From Desulfuromonadaceae bacterium (GTDB lineage: Bacteria > Desulfobacterota > Desulfuromonadia > Geobacterales > Pseudopelobacteraceae), in contig JAQUCQ010000104.1 of the NCBI GenBank assembly GCA_028686145.1, positions 1-9,509 on the forward strand: a stretch of 9,509 nucleotides of DNA, read 5' to 3'. Shown one piece after another: positions 1 to 6,864 of the stretch (positions are counted from its first letter, which is position 1; every line of letters begins with the position of its first letter). A model generated the notes under the pieces. That model was not told the origin of the DNA, did not search any database, and was given only the letters and a program-made list of their open reading frames with translations. The position numbers and the translations under genes are program-made.

Positions 1-543
1 GGATATCAGAATCCCCTCGGCTCCCTGAGTGAGGTCCGAAAGGTTCAAGACGGTGATGCGAACGATCTCGGCCACCGCTATCGAGGCGAGAACAAAATAC
101 GGCCCGCGCAGGCGGAAACAGATGCTTCCGATTATCAACGACAGAACCAGCGCAGCAATCATGCCCACGATTATGCCTGACCATGCAGGGAGGTCATGCG
201 CACTCAACAGCAGTGAACTCAAACGAGAATCCTTGGCTAAATCCTGGAGTTCAAGCAATTTGTCCGCGTCAAACTGGGAAGCATTCAAAACAATCATGGT
301 GCCATAGGCACCAGCACCAAAGTAGGCTGCATGGCCAACGGAGTATTGGCCGGCGTAGCCGCCTATGATATTCCAGCTTTCACCCATAATGACACTGAGA
401 AACAGAAGCACCATGATATGCCGCGCATACGGACTTTCCATAAAACCTGGCAAAGCAAATAGCAGACAGACGATTACTATAAACGCAATCAGTGCCACGT
501 GAGAAGCGCCGCGCCGGTTAGTGAAGATACTGAAACGATTCAT
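1..543 (-). CDS. livM: Branched-chain amino acid ABC transporter permease LivM, partial (C-terminus beyond window)
   Basis: This is the second inner-membrane permease of a LivFGHMJ-type importer and pairs with LivH next door. I translated 181 residues from the ATG at 541-543 to the window edge; the family usually runs to about 300 or more, so the C-terminal part is missing only because of the edge. Visible are an N-terminal membrane segment (about residues 15-34), a second (43-60), the family signature GGYAGQYSVGHAAYFGAGAY (61-80), and the RGPYFVLASIAVAEIVRI-like segment (146-163) followed by TQGAEG (172-177). Residues about 86-119 form a hydrophilic stretch between membrane segments that looks longer than in typical LivM proteins. 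A GGAGG site (554-558) lies 10 bases before the ATG. The gap to the livH stop is 17 bases, so the two permeases are co-transcribed. The exact substrate cannot be read from sequence. Confidence 0.9.
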   Translation of the reverse strand, partial: MNRFSIFTNRRGASHVALIAFIVIVCLLFALPGFMESPYARHIMVLLFLSVIMGESWNIIGGYAGQYSVGHAAYFGAGAYGTMIVLNASQFDADKLLELQDLAKDSRLSSLLLSAHDLPAWSGIIVGMIAALVLSLIIGSICFRLRGPYFVLASIAVAEIVRITVLNLSDLTQGAEGILIS

Positions 544-560
544 GTGGTATCAGCCTCCGC

Positions 561-1427
561 TTAAGTTCTTGATGTGCCCATCAGTCCAGACGGCTTGATG
601 AGCAACACCAACAGGAATATTGCGAACACCACAACGTCCTTCCATTCAGACGATATGTAGGCGGCACCCATTGATTCAACAACGCCGATGATTACACCAC
701 CAAGCGTTGCACCAACGACGCTCCCCATGCCTCCCAGAACAGTGATAACGAAGGCCTTGAGGGTGAAGGCACTGCCTACCTGGGGGAAGATGTAGTAGGT
801 TGGTGCTATCAAGGCTCCGGCGGTTCCGGCCATGGATGAGCCGATACCAAAAGCCAGGATTGACATCCATTTAACGTTGATTCCCATCAGCTGTGCTGCT
901 TCACGGTCCTGCGCCGTGGCGCGAATGGCCTGGCCGGTGTCAGTCTTCATCAGGAACCAGTAAAGGACAGCCGTAATTACGACCGTAATCAGGAATGAAA
1001 TAGCCAACGGTTTGGATATAGACAATCCTGCCAGACGGTAACTGGAAGATGAGTATGAAGTTGTCAGTATCTTGTAGTCCGACGTGAAGGCCAGCATTAT
1101 GCTGTTACTCATTATCAGTCCCAGACCTATGGTAAGAAGGATCTGGTTTTGCGGCAGCGCTCCCAGAATACGGTTAATAAACAATTTTTGCAGTATTGCG
1201 CCGAACAGAAACATGAGCGGTATGGTTATGAGCACCGATACGAAGGGATCGATTCCAAACAGCGTAAACAGGAAGTAGGTCATATACATTCCGACCATCA
1301 TGATCTCACCATGAGCAAAGTTGATAACACGCATGACGCCGAAGATTATGGTCAGGCCGATACCGATCAGGGCATATACCCCGCCGATCAAAACACCGCT
1401 GATGAGTGATTGCAGAAATAGAATCAT
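561..1427 (-). CDS. livH: Branched-chain amino acid ABC transporter permease LivH
   Basis: This is an inner-membrane permease subunit forming the channel with LivM and taking cargo from the periplasmic binding protein. At 288 residues it is full length for LivH. The protein is hydrophobic with several membrane segments, and carries the family signature RVINFAHGEIMMVG (33-46). The cytoplasmic ATPase-contact loop is seen as ATAQDREAAQLMGINVKWM (170-188), followed by GSSMAGTAGAL (197-207) and the glycine-rich VLGGMGSVVGATLGG (230-244). GGGAG at 1435-1439 sits 7 bases before the ATG. It lies between the binding protein gene (74-bp gap holding a terminator hairpin) and livM (17-bp gap). Expression probably depends on read-through of that hairpin. 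The assignment to the LIV/HAAT family is secure; specificity for leucine, isoleucine, valine or another amino acid or amide is not. Confidence 0.93.
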   Translation of the reverse strand: MILFLQSLISGVLIGGVYALIGIGLTIIFGVMRVINFAHGEIMMVGMYMTYFLFTLFGIDPFVSVLITIPLMFLFGAILQKLFINRILGALPQNQILLTIGLGLIMSNSIMLAFTSDYKILTTSYSSSSYRLAGLSISKPLAISFLITVVITAVLYWFLMKTDTGQAIRATAQDREAAQLMGINVKWMSILAFGIGSSMAGTAGALIAPTYYIFPQVGSAFTLKAFVITVLGGMGSVVGATLGGVIIGVVESMGAAYISSEWKDVVVFAIFLLVLLIKPSGLMGTSRT

Positions 1428-1453
1428 CGAGTTTCTCCCGAAGGGGAAGTAGT

Positions 1454-1484
1454 AAAAAAAGGGGACGATAAAAATATCGTCCCC
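1454..1484 (-). terminator. Intrinsic terminator hairpin between the binding protein gene and livH
   Basis: A perfect 10-bp stem is formed by 1461-1470 and 1475-1484 (GGGGACGATA with TATCGTCCCC) around a 4-base loop. Read on the minus strand it is followed at once by seven T residues (1454-1460), the classic Rho-independent layout. It lies 16 bases after the stop codon of the binding protein gene and ahead of livH. Because livH has no obvious promoter of its own in the remaining short gap, the hairpin more likely attenuates than fully stops transcription, giving more binding protein than permease. Confidence 0.85.
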
Positions 1485-1500
1485 AGCTCAGCGAAATGAA

Positions 1501-2652
1501 TTACCACTTGAAGGGGAAAATAGGTTTCTTTGTTGCAAACTTGGCCGGGTAAACTGTTTCGTACTGTCCGTTCTGAATCTGCTGCACAAGCATCTGGTGA
1601 TTGTTCTGGTTCGTATATCCGGCATAGTCGGCAAATTTTACCTCACCCATGATGCCGTTCCACTGGCCAGATTTTAATCCTGCACGGGTCTTTTCACGAT
1701 CCCCGCCATTCTTGGCGGCCGTTTCAGCCATAATGAGCATTGCTTCATAGGCACAGGCGGCATGATATGACGGTACCTTGCCAAATTTTGACTTATAGCG
1801 ATTGTAAAAATTTTTGGCACCGGGCCAATTGACATCATCGGTCCATTGGGTGCTGGAGAAAACAAGGTTGGATATTTTTTTCTGCGCCAGGAACTGGGAC
1901 GTGGTAAAACCCGCACCCGCACCGAGAAAGGCCTTGGGGGTCAAGCCGATCTCTCGTGATTGGCGCATGAGAGTAATTGCATCAACTTCGTAGGAAACCA
2001 TGAAAACCAGATCCGGGTTAAGGGCCTTGATTTTGGTAAGGGTTGAGCGGAAATCCGGGGCACCCTTCTGGTATTTTTCGTCGGCCACTTCGCGGATCCC
2101 CAGCTTTTTGGCATATTCCTTGGCTGTTTTTACCGTGGAGATGCCGAAGTCGGTATTGGCATATACATAGGCAATTGTTTTCGGCTTATCAACCGTCAGG
2201 ATCGCGTCCATAAGTACAGACGAATAGACATCAGCCGGTGCGTTGAGACGAAAGACATATTTATGCCCCTTGCGGGTGATTTCCTCTTTTGCTGCCGCAG
2301 GGATTAATTGGGCAAGCTTGTACCTGTCTGCTTGGCTGGCAACTGCATTCGCACAAGCTGACGTATAAGGGCCGACTACGCCAGCCACGTTGTCTCGGGT
2401 CGCGAGTTTTTCAAAGGCAGAAAGGGCTTTTTCAGGTTTGCCGGTGTCATCTTCCTTGATCAGGTCAACGTCAATGCCTTTTTTCTTGAGATCTTCAAGG
2501 GCCAGTGTCACGCCATTAGTCAGGTTTTCCCCAATAGGTGCCTCAGCACCGGTAATTGTGTTTATAAAACCAATTTTTACTTTCGCCGCCTGAGATACTC
2601 CCGGAAGGGCAAATCCAAGAATCATCACCATCACTGCAATTTTTTTGTACAT
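1501..2652 (-). CDS. livJ: Periplasmic amino acid (Liv-type) ABC transporter substrate-binding protein
   Basis: This is the soluble periplasmic receptor of the Liv/HAAT importer, family Peripla_BP_6, 383 residues, a normal length. The N-terminus is a type I signal peptide: Lys at 3-4, a hydrophobic core (5-17), and SQA-A around 20-23, so the mature protein starts near residue 23 or 24. The first beta strand KVKIGFINTITG (24-35) and the ligand-loop region GVVGPYTSACANAVA (91-105) are typical of Liv binding proteins. Later YANTDFG and the sequence from ALNPDLVF to AITLMRQ fit the second lobe. AAGGAGG (2659-2665) lies 6 bases before the ATG, a strong site suited to a highly made protein. It is the promoter-proximal gene of the unit, followed by a terminator hairpin and livH-livM. 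The symbol is by family; livK would be equally fair, and the true ligand is unknown. Confidence 0.92.
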   Translation of the reverse strand: MYKKIAVMVMILGFALPGVSQAAKVKIGFINTITGAEAPIGENLTNGVTLALEDLKKKGIDVDLIKEDDTGKPEKALSAFEKLATRDNVAGVVGPYTSACANAVASQADRYKLAQLIPAAAKEEITRKGHKYVFRLNAPADVYSSVLMDAILTVDKPKTIAYVYANTDFGISTVKTAKEYAKKLGIREVADEKYQKGAPDFRSTLTKIKALNPDLVFMVSYEVDAITLMRQSREIGLTPKAFLGAGAGFTTSQFLAQKKISNLVFSSTQWTDDVNWPGAKNFYNRYKSKFGKVPSYHAACAYEAMLIMAETAAKNGGDREKTRAGLKSGQWNGIMGEVKFADYAGYTNQNNHQMLVQQIQNGQYETVYPAKFATKKPIFPFKW

Positions 2653-2704
2653 AGGTAACCTCCTTTGGTTTGTTATGTTGCCTCTTGATAAGTGCCTCTG
2701 TGAA

Positions 2705-2734
2705 TTTATAACATTATGTTTTACTACAAAGCAA
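2705..2734 (-). promoter_or_regulatory. Candidate sigma-70 promoter for the liv unit
   Basis: Read on the minus strand, TTGCTT (2729-2734) and TATAAA (2705-2710) are separated by 18 bases. The -10 matches the consensus at 5 of 6 positions; the -35 is weak (3 of 6). It would start the message near 2698, about 45 bases before the binding protein ATG. The whole gap 2653-2881 contains no credible gene. Confidence 0.4.
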
Positions 2735-2738
2735 GCAT

Positions 2739-2748
2739 CACATATGTG
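2739..2748. promoter_or_regulatory. 10-bp palindrome, possible operator of the liv promoter
   Basis: CACATATGTG is a perfect palindrome placed just upstream of the candidate -35 element, where an activator could sit. A second GTG-N3-CAC element (2759-2767) is centred about 20 bp away, two turns of the helix. Neither matches a regulator site I can name; CRP spacing (TGTGA-N6-TCACA) does not fit. Confidence 0.3.
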
Positions 2749-2881
2749 CTGATTTTAAGTGTATCACATAAAAAGTATTTGTCTTTATCATGGAAAAGTG
2801 GGGTAGGGTTGGGGCGAAAAACAGCCGGTGCAGGAGATCCAGAGAGGATGGTAACGGTGTGAGTTGTATTGAATAACGAAA

Positions 2882-3712
2882 TTATGGAGATATGAAAAAA
2901 CGCGCACTCATTTCTTCCAGACCTAATGCTCCCAGCAATTCATTCAAGCGCTCTGACGGTTTGCGGCGGGGAAGGTCTTTATAGCTGGCAATAATCAGCT
3001 CGTTTTTCATGGAATGTTCCCACCCGACCAATTCGGTTACGTTAACCTGATAGCCGTGCGCCTCCAGTTGCAGGCATCGCAGAACATTGGTGATCAAACT
3101 ACCAAACTCGCGCGTATGCAGCGGGTGCCGCCATAACTCCGAGAGGTTGTTAGAACCAAGTGATGCAGCTTTATTTTTGCGAAGAACGGCAGCAACTTCA
3201 GCCTGGCAACAGGGTACCAAAACGATAAAACGGGCTTTTTTCTGCAGGGCAAAAAAAATGGCATCGTCGGTGGCGGTATTGCAGGCATGCAGTGCAGTAA
3301 CGATATCTACCGTTGCGGGAAGCGCTTCAGAATACACCGATTCGGCTACGGTTACATTTAAAAATGACATACCGGAAAAATTGAGTCGCTCTGCAAGCTC
3401 CCTAGATTTTGCAACTAATTCGTCACGCGTCTCAATGCCGAAAATATGGGAACCATCGTTCTGATGTTTAAAAAAAAGATCGTATAAAATAAACCCGAGA
3501 TATGATTTTCCCGCACCATGATCAACCAGAGTAATTTCGGCATGATCCATCTGGATCTCTTTCAACAGCGGTTCGATAAACTGAAACAGGTGGTTAACCT
3601 GTTTCAGTTTACGTCTGCTGTCCTGATTCAGTTTCCCGTCACGGGTAAGGATATGCAGCTCTTTGAGCAGCTCGATTGATTGCTCGGGTTTAATTGCGTG
3701 TTTTTCTGTCAT
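2882..3712 (-). CDS. Class I SAM-dependent methyltransferase, Methyltransf_32-like
   Basis: This is a probable S-adenosylmethionine-dependent methyltransferase of 276 residues with no signal peptide, so cytoplasmic. The cofactor-binding motif I is VDHGAGKSYLGF (63-74), followed by an acidic ribose-binding position in GIETRDEL (92-99, Glu94). LHACNTATDDAI (141-152) corresponds to the LHAC-x-x-ATD motif that marks the PF13679 type, and VPCCQ (166-170) is the other hallmark, with a Cys pair. The usual family form is LHACGDATD; here the two central residues are Asn-Thr. AGGAAA (3722-3727) lies 9 bases before the ATG. The substrate is unknown; relatives are often annotated only as methyltransferases, and an RNA target is possible but unproven. 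It follows the pilT-like gene by 116 bp, with no strong terminator between, so it could be the distal gene of that operon. Confidence 0.8.
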   Translation of the reverse strand: MTEKHAIKPEQSIELLKELHILTRDGKLNQDSRRKLKQVNHLFQFIEPLLKEIQMDHAEITLVDHGAGKSYLGFILYDLFFKHQNDGSHIFGIETRDELVAKSRELAERLNFSGMSFLNVTVAESVYSEALPATVDIVTALHACNTATDDAIFFALQKKARFIVLVPCCQAEVAAVLRKNKAASLGSNNLSELWRHPLHTREFGSLITNVLRCLQLEAHGYQVNVTELVGWEHSMKNELIIASYKDLPRRKPSERLNELLGALGLEEMSARFFISP

Positions 3713-3776
3713 TTTTTAAGATTTCCTGGGTCAGGTATTGTGCTGGTTGTAGCGAAATAAGCTTATACACTAAACT

Positions 3777-3793
3777 CGGGAATCATCTTCCCG
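3777..3793. other. Short hairpin between the pilT-like and methyltransferase genes
   Basis: CGGGAA and TTCCCG form a 6-bp stem around a 5-base loop. In the direction of the flanking genes it is followed by AGTTTAG, not a T-run, so it is not a convincing terminator. It may be a weak attenuator, a processing site or chance. The rest of the 116-bp gap (3713-3828) shows no clear promoter. Confidence 0.3.
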
Positions 3794-3828
3794 CATAAAG
3801 GCTTCCAGGGTAGGGAATAGACTTTTTT

Positions 3829-4899
3829 TTAGTTGTCAAACATCAGCTTGCGTTCAAAATCCATTGAATGGGTCAGGCGTTGGGCATCCTGCAAGGTAAT
3901 CAGATCCTGGCGATAAAGCTGCAGAAGGTGCATATCAAGTGTTTGCATATGATATTGGGAAGCGCCGTTTTCAATATGCTTTTCAATTTCATCGAGGCGC
4001 CCTTCACGAATGCAGGCCTGAATAGTTGTTGTTGTCCGCATGATCTCGACAACCGGCAGAACGGTTTCACCCGATTTATCTTTAACCAGGCGGATAGAAA
4101 TCGTGGCGACGAGAATATCTGCCAAACGCTGACGCATTATCTCTTGGGCATCTGGAGGGAAGTGCCCAATTATCCTGTTGATGGTAGAAACAGCACCCTG
4201 GGTGTGCAAGGTGGAAAGCACCAGATGCCCGGTTTCAGCAGCTTTTATGCAGGCATCAATAGTTTCTTTATCACGCATTTCACCAACCATGATAACATCC
4301 GGATCCATTCTGAGGGCAGCTTTCAGTGCCGAACTGAAACTGTCAGTGTCGATACCGATTTCGCGCTGGATAATGCAACTCTTAAGGGAAGAGAAGAGAA
4401 ACTCTATTGGATCTTCAATTGTGATGATGTTATAGCTAAAGTTTTCATTTAAATATCTCAACATAGAGGCGAGGGTGGTTGACTTGCCGTTACCGGTCGG
4501 ACCAGTCACCAGAATCAGGCCATTGGGGACTTGGGCAATTTCTCCAAGTACCTGGGGTAAATTCAATTCTTCGAAAGTCCCGATGACTGGTGGAATCACT
4601 CGCATCACAACACCAAAGTTCCCTTTCTGGCGAAAAATACTGACTCTGAAACGGCCTCCGGAAGGGAGTGAATAGGAAGCGTCACATTCTTTGATGTCGT
4701 TGTTTGTCTGGCGACCATTATGAGCCAGAACGGTTTCAGCAATAAATTGCGTGTCGTCCGGAGTTAGGTTGGGCATCTTGGCACGGACCAGTTGGCCGCG
4801 CCCCCTGAAAAAAGGTGGATTGTCTACTTCAAAATGGAGATCGGAAACTTTTTTCTGAAATGCAATTTCAAGAATCTGATGCAGAACCTTGGTGTCCAT
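3829..4899 (-). CDS. pilT: PilT-family type IV pilus retraction ATPase
   Basis: This is a cytoplasmic hexameric secretion-type ATPase that powers pilus retraction at the inner-membrane pilus base. It has 356 residues from the preferred start, a normal PilT length. Numbered from the upstream Met at 4902: N-terminal PAS-like half (1-115), Walker A GPTGNGKST (134-142), Asp box TIEDPIEF (161-168) with Glu163, Walker B-type segment DPDVIMVGEMRD (200-211) with catalytic Glu208, and His box TGHLVLSTLHT (224-234). GEMRD rather than GEIRD favours PilT/PilU over PilB/GspE. Walker A has Asn138 where Ser is usual, and the segment before DPD reads LRM instead of LRE. The C-terminal AIRNLIRE retraction motif is diverged (TIQACIREGR, 293-302), so this may be a paralogue rather than the main PilT. 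The ATG pair at 4902 and 4899 is resolved by GGAGG spacing. It lies 47 bp after the PATAN-GAF gene (44 bp if the upstream ATG is used), probably in the same operon. Confidence 0.9.
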   Translation of the reverse strand: MDTKVLHQILEIAFQKKVSDLHFEVDNPPFFRGRGQLVRAKMPNLTPDDTQFIAETVLAHNGRQTNNDIKECDASYSLPSGGRFRVSIFRQKGNFGVVMRVIPPVIGTFEELNLPQVLGEIAQVPNGLILVTGPTGNGKSTTLASMLRYLNENFSYNIITIEDPIEFLFSSLKSCIIQREIGIDTDSFSSALKAALRMDPDVIMVGEMRDKETIDACIKAAETGHLVLSTLHTQGAVSTINRIIGHFPPDAQEIMRQRLADILVATISIRLVKDKSGETVLPVVEIMRTTTTIQACIREGRLDEIEKHIENGASQYHMQTLDMHLLQLYRQDLITLQDAQRLTHSMDFERKLMFDN

Positions 4900-4904
4900 C
4901 ATCT

Positions 4905-4909
4905 CCTCC
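4905..4909 (-). promoter_or_regulatory. Shine-Dalgarno site deciding the pilT-like start
   Basis: GGAGG lies only 2 bases before the first of two adjacent ATG codons (4902) but 5 bases before the second (4899). The second is therefore the better start, removing one Met from the longest frame. Confidence 0.65.
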
Positions 4910-4946
4910 GCTGTTCGAAATAAATTATGAAAAAGGTGTACTAATA

Positions 4947-6701
4947 TCAGGCCGACTTTTCAATATTTTTTCGGTACAGGGCGTTGTCCAGAATCGATCC
5001 GGCGTGTTGTGCAAGAGCATCAAGCAGATTAATTTGCGGCGGGGAAACCGGCTTAGCCCCGAAATCCGCATAGGTTACAGCAATCACCTTGCCACGGCTT
5101 ATTAACGGAACAACCAGAACTTTCGGGCTGCGCGGCACCCCGATTTCCTTGAATAGTACGTTTGTGAATACAGCATCACTTCGCTGCCCGTAATAAAGGC
5201 GCCCTTTTTCAATAACCTCCTGAAGAACCGAGTGCCCGTCAAGCGGTATTCTGAACATGAGGGGTGCTGTTGGACCGTTGGCTTTTGCCTCAATAATACC
5301 AATTGATTTTTCAGCAATTATTTCTGACTTTGCAACAACAAAGGTCAAAGCCCGCTCGAATTGCACCGCTGCAAACTGGAGCAGCACCAGTGCAATTTCC
5401 GGCGGCTCGGAAAGTAATTTCAGCTGGTTGAATGCTGTAATGAAGTTATGCCCTACTTCAACGTGTGGCACAGGTTTAATTGATGTAAGAAATGAACCGA
5501 CTCCGGTAAGAAACGCAATCATCTGCGAAACGTATGAGTTTTCATGACAGAGGCTGCAAGGGCGAGGAATAATCGCTCGTGTTCCTGCCCCCAAAGCATC
5601 CATACTGATGTCACACCAGGTTTGGCAGCATGCTGTAATCAGAATTGAAATCTGCGGATAGGCAGAAACCTTTTGACGCATGAGCGCCAGAAGTCGTTTA
5701 GCATCGTTGTCGTGAGGAAAATCTATTATAAGCACCGGATGAAGGTCTCTGCCAAGTGACTGTTCAATAACGGTGTCCAATCCAAACTCTTCGTCTGAAG
5801 CAAATATAAACATGTTCTCGTGTTTACAAACTGCAGTCAATGCATGGGAAAGTAGTTCATTCTGGGTCAGAAGGACAATTGCCGTAACGGGTGACGCTAA
5901 CTTTGAAACGGCTGGAGCTGAAGTGTTTACCAGAAAAGAAACCAGCTGTTCCTGTAGATCAACAGTTGTTTCCGGAAGTGCACGGATAACCGCCTGACGG
6001 TGTTCATCGACCGGATCAAAGTCTTTAAGGCCTATAAAAACATCCGGAATCTTGCGTGAAATAGTGTCGAGCGCATCGAGACCGAGCAGGTCGGCAGTTA
6101 TTTCCGTGGTGCCGGGATCAGTTTCAGGGGGTGCTGAGGAGTTACAGCTTTGTTCGGTAAAAAAGATCTTACTCAGAGTTCCATCCCGCATCTTCTCGTC
6201 ATAAATACGCAATGATTCCATGAGGATTCCCTGCACATTCAGCAGGATTTCCTGATGAAGTTTTTCCGGGAAATAGCGATATTCATCTGAAACATATTCT
6301 TTTGAAACATCCAGAGAAAATGTGCCGCTTGCCCAGGTCAAAACCTCCACAATGGTCATCTCGATCAGCTTTTCGAGCCCCTTAAAGGCAGTATCCTTGT
6401 CAATCGTACCCCGTTCAATCAAGGTAGCAAGCAGCGGCTTACGGTTCACTCCGGCATTTCTTTGCTCTATCAACGCCTGGTCAAGCTGTTCCGCAGTAAT
6501 GGCCTTCATATCAACCAGTACGGTGCCAATGCGGACGCTGCTATTCAGATGATTGGCGCTGACAAAGAAACCTTCGTGAAAAACAAGCTGACTCTCGCCT
6601 TTCAAACATTTTAAATATAAGATCCCGGTCTTACTGGTCATATGTAATAATTGAATAACATCTACCAGCGGAAAATGTTCGAGGTCACCATTGAATGACA
6701 T
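4947..6701 (-). CDS. PATAN/DUF4388 - receiver-like - GAF-like signalling protein
   Basis: This is a cytoplasmic multidomain protein of 584 residues. Residues 1-130 are a PATAN/DUF4388 module: MSFNGDLEHFPLVDVIQLLH (1-20), TGILYL (25-30), then IGTVLVDMKAITAEQLDQAL (58-77) and LTWASGTFSLD (121-131), the usual ending. A helical linker follows (150-175). Residues about 272-400 resemble a CheY-like receiver: a hydrophobic strand VTAIVLLT, then VLIIDFPHD (323-331) around the phospho-acceptor position and GAGTRAIIPRP (371-381) where a TGAxGYLxKP loop is expected, with Arg instead of Lys, so it is probably degenerate. Residues about 430-580 look GAF-like, ending VLVVPLISRGKVIAVTYADF (528-547). The start is set by AAGGAGGG 6 bases upstream; the longest frame (from 6752) would add 17 residues that include that site. 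The neighbouring pilT-like gene suggests a role in controlling pili; this is inference. Confidence 0.8.
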   Translation of the reverse strand: MSFNGDLEHFPLVDVIQLLHMTSKTGILYLKCLKGESQLVFHEGFFVSANHLNSSVRIGTVLVDMKAITAEQLDQALIEQRNAGVNRKPLLATLIERGTIDKDTAFKGLEKLIEMTIVEVLTWASGTFSLDVSKEYVSDEYRYFPEKLHQEILLNVQGILMESLRIYDEKMRDGTLSKIFFTEQSCNSSAPPETDPGTTEITADLLGLDALDTISRKIPDVFIGLKDFDPVDEHRQAVIRALPETTVDLQEQLVSFLVNTSAPAVSKLASPVTAIVLLTQNELLSHALTAVCKHENMFIFASDEEFGLDTVIEQSLGRDLHPVLIIDFPHDNDAKRLLALMRQKVSAYPQISILITACCQTWCDISMDALGAGTRAIIPRPCSLCHENSYVSQMIAFLTGVGSFLTSIKPVPHVEVGHNFITAFNQLKLLSEPPEIALVLLQFAAVQFERALTFVVAKSEIIAEKSIGIIEAKANGPTAPLMFRIPLDGHSVLQEVIEKGRLYYGQRSDAVFTNVLFKEIGVPRSPKVLVVPLISRGKVIAVTYADFGAKPVSPPQINLLDALAQHAGSILDNALYRKNIEKSA

Positions 6702-6707
6702 GCAGAA

Positions 6708-6715
6708 CCCTCCTT
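6708..6715 (-). promoter_or_regulatory. Shine-Dalgarno site deciding the PATAN-GAF protein start
   Basis: AAGGAGGG lies 6 bases before the ATG at 6699-6701. The protein then begins MSFNGDLEHF, the normal first residues of a PATAN domain. The in-frame ATG at 6752 would bury this site in codons and has no good site of its own. Confidence 0.85.
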
Positions 6716-6740
6716 CCTCATTAAATCTAAAACAGCTGGC

Positions 6741-6769
6741 ACTATAGCGCAATTTATTTTATTTTGGTG
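6741..6769 (-). promoter_or_regulatory. Candidate promoter of the PATAN-GAF / pilT-like operon
   Basis: On the minus strand a -10 like TATAGT occupies 6741-6746 and would start the message near 6735, leaving a leader of about 34 bases with the Shine-Dalgarno site. A 17-base spacer leads to CACCAA (6764-6769), a poor -35, so an activator may be needed. The -10 sits in a near-palindrome GCACTATAGCGC (6739-6750), which could also be an operator. Confidence 0.35.
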
Positions 6770-6836
6770 CAGATTGTTACAGACTTGATGGGGTGCTTTC
6801 TGCAATGTCATCAGCTATTCAGCTACTTGTATTGAA

Positions 6837-6864
6837 TTGAAGAATCTGTTACCTATAGTATAAT
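6837..6864 (+). promoter_or_regulatory. Sigma-70 type promoter of the rightward unit
   Basis: TTGAAG (6837-6842), a 16-base spacer and a perfect TATAAT (6859-6864) make the best promoter in the window. Transcription should begin near 6871. It is about 100 bp from the divergent minus-strand promoter candidate, and drives the small frame at 6863-7186 and/or the TPR gene. Confidence 0.65.

Noticed and set aside
2649..2768. CRP-type operator upstream of the liv unit
   Set aside because: TGTGA and TCACA halves occur but not with the 6-base spacing needed.
2800..2814. Possible G-quadruplex (GGGG-TA-GGG-TT-GGGG)
   Set aside because: Only three G-runs of three or more are present; a fourth is missing nearby.
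3788..3830. Plus-strand terminator made of TTCCC/GGGAA and the T8 run near 3823-3830
   Set aside because: The stem is weak with a long loop, and no plus-strand gene ends here.
6737..6752. Sigma-54-like element TGGCAC followed by GC on the plus strand
   Set aside because: The GG and GC dinucleotides are 9 bases apart instead of the required 10, and the TT before GC is missing.
6702..6752. Upstream ATG adding 17 residues to the PATAN-GAF protein
   Set aside because: It would translate through the strong AAGGAGGG site, and the PATAN domain begins exactly at the later Met.
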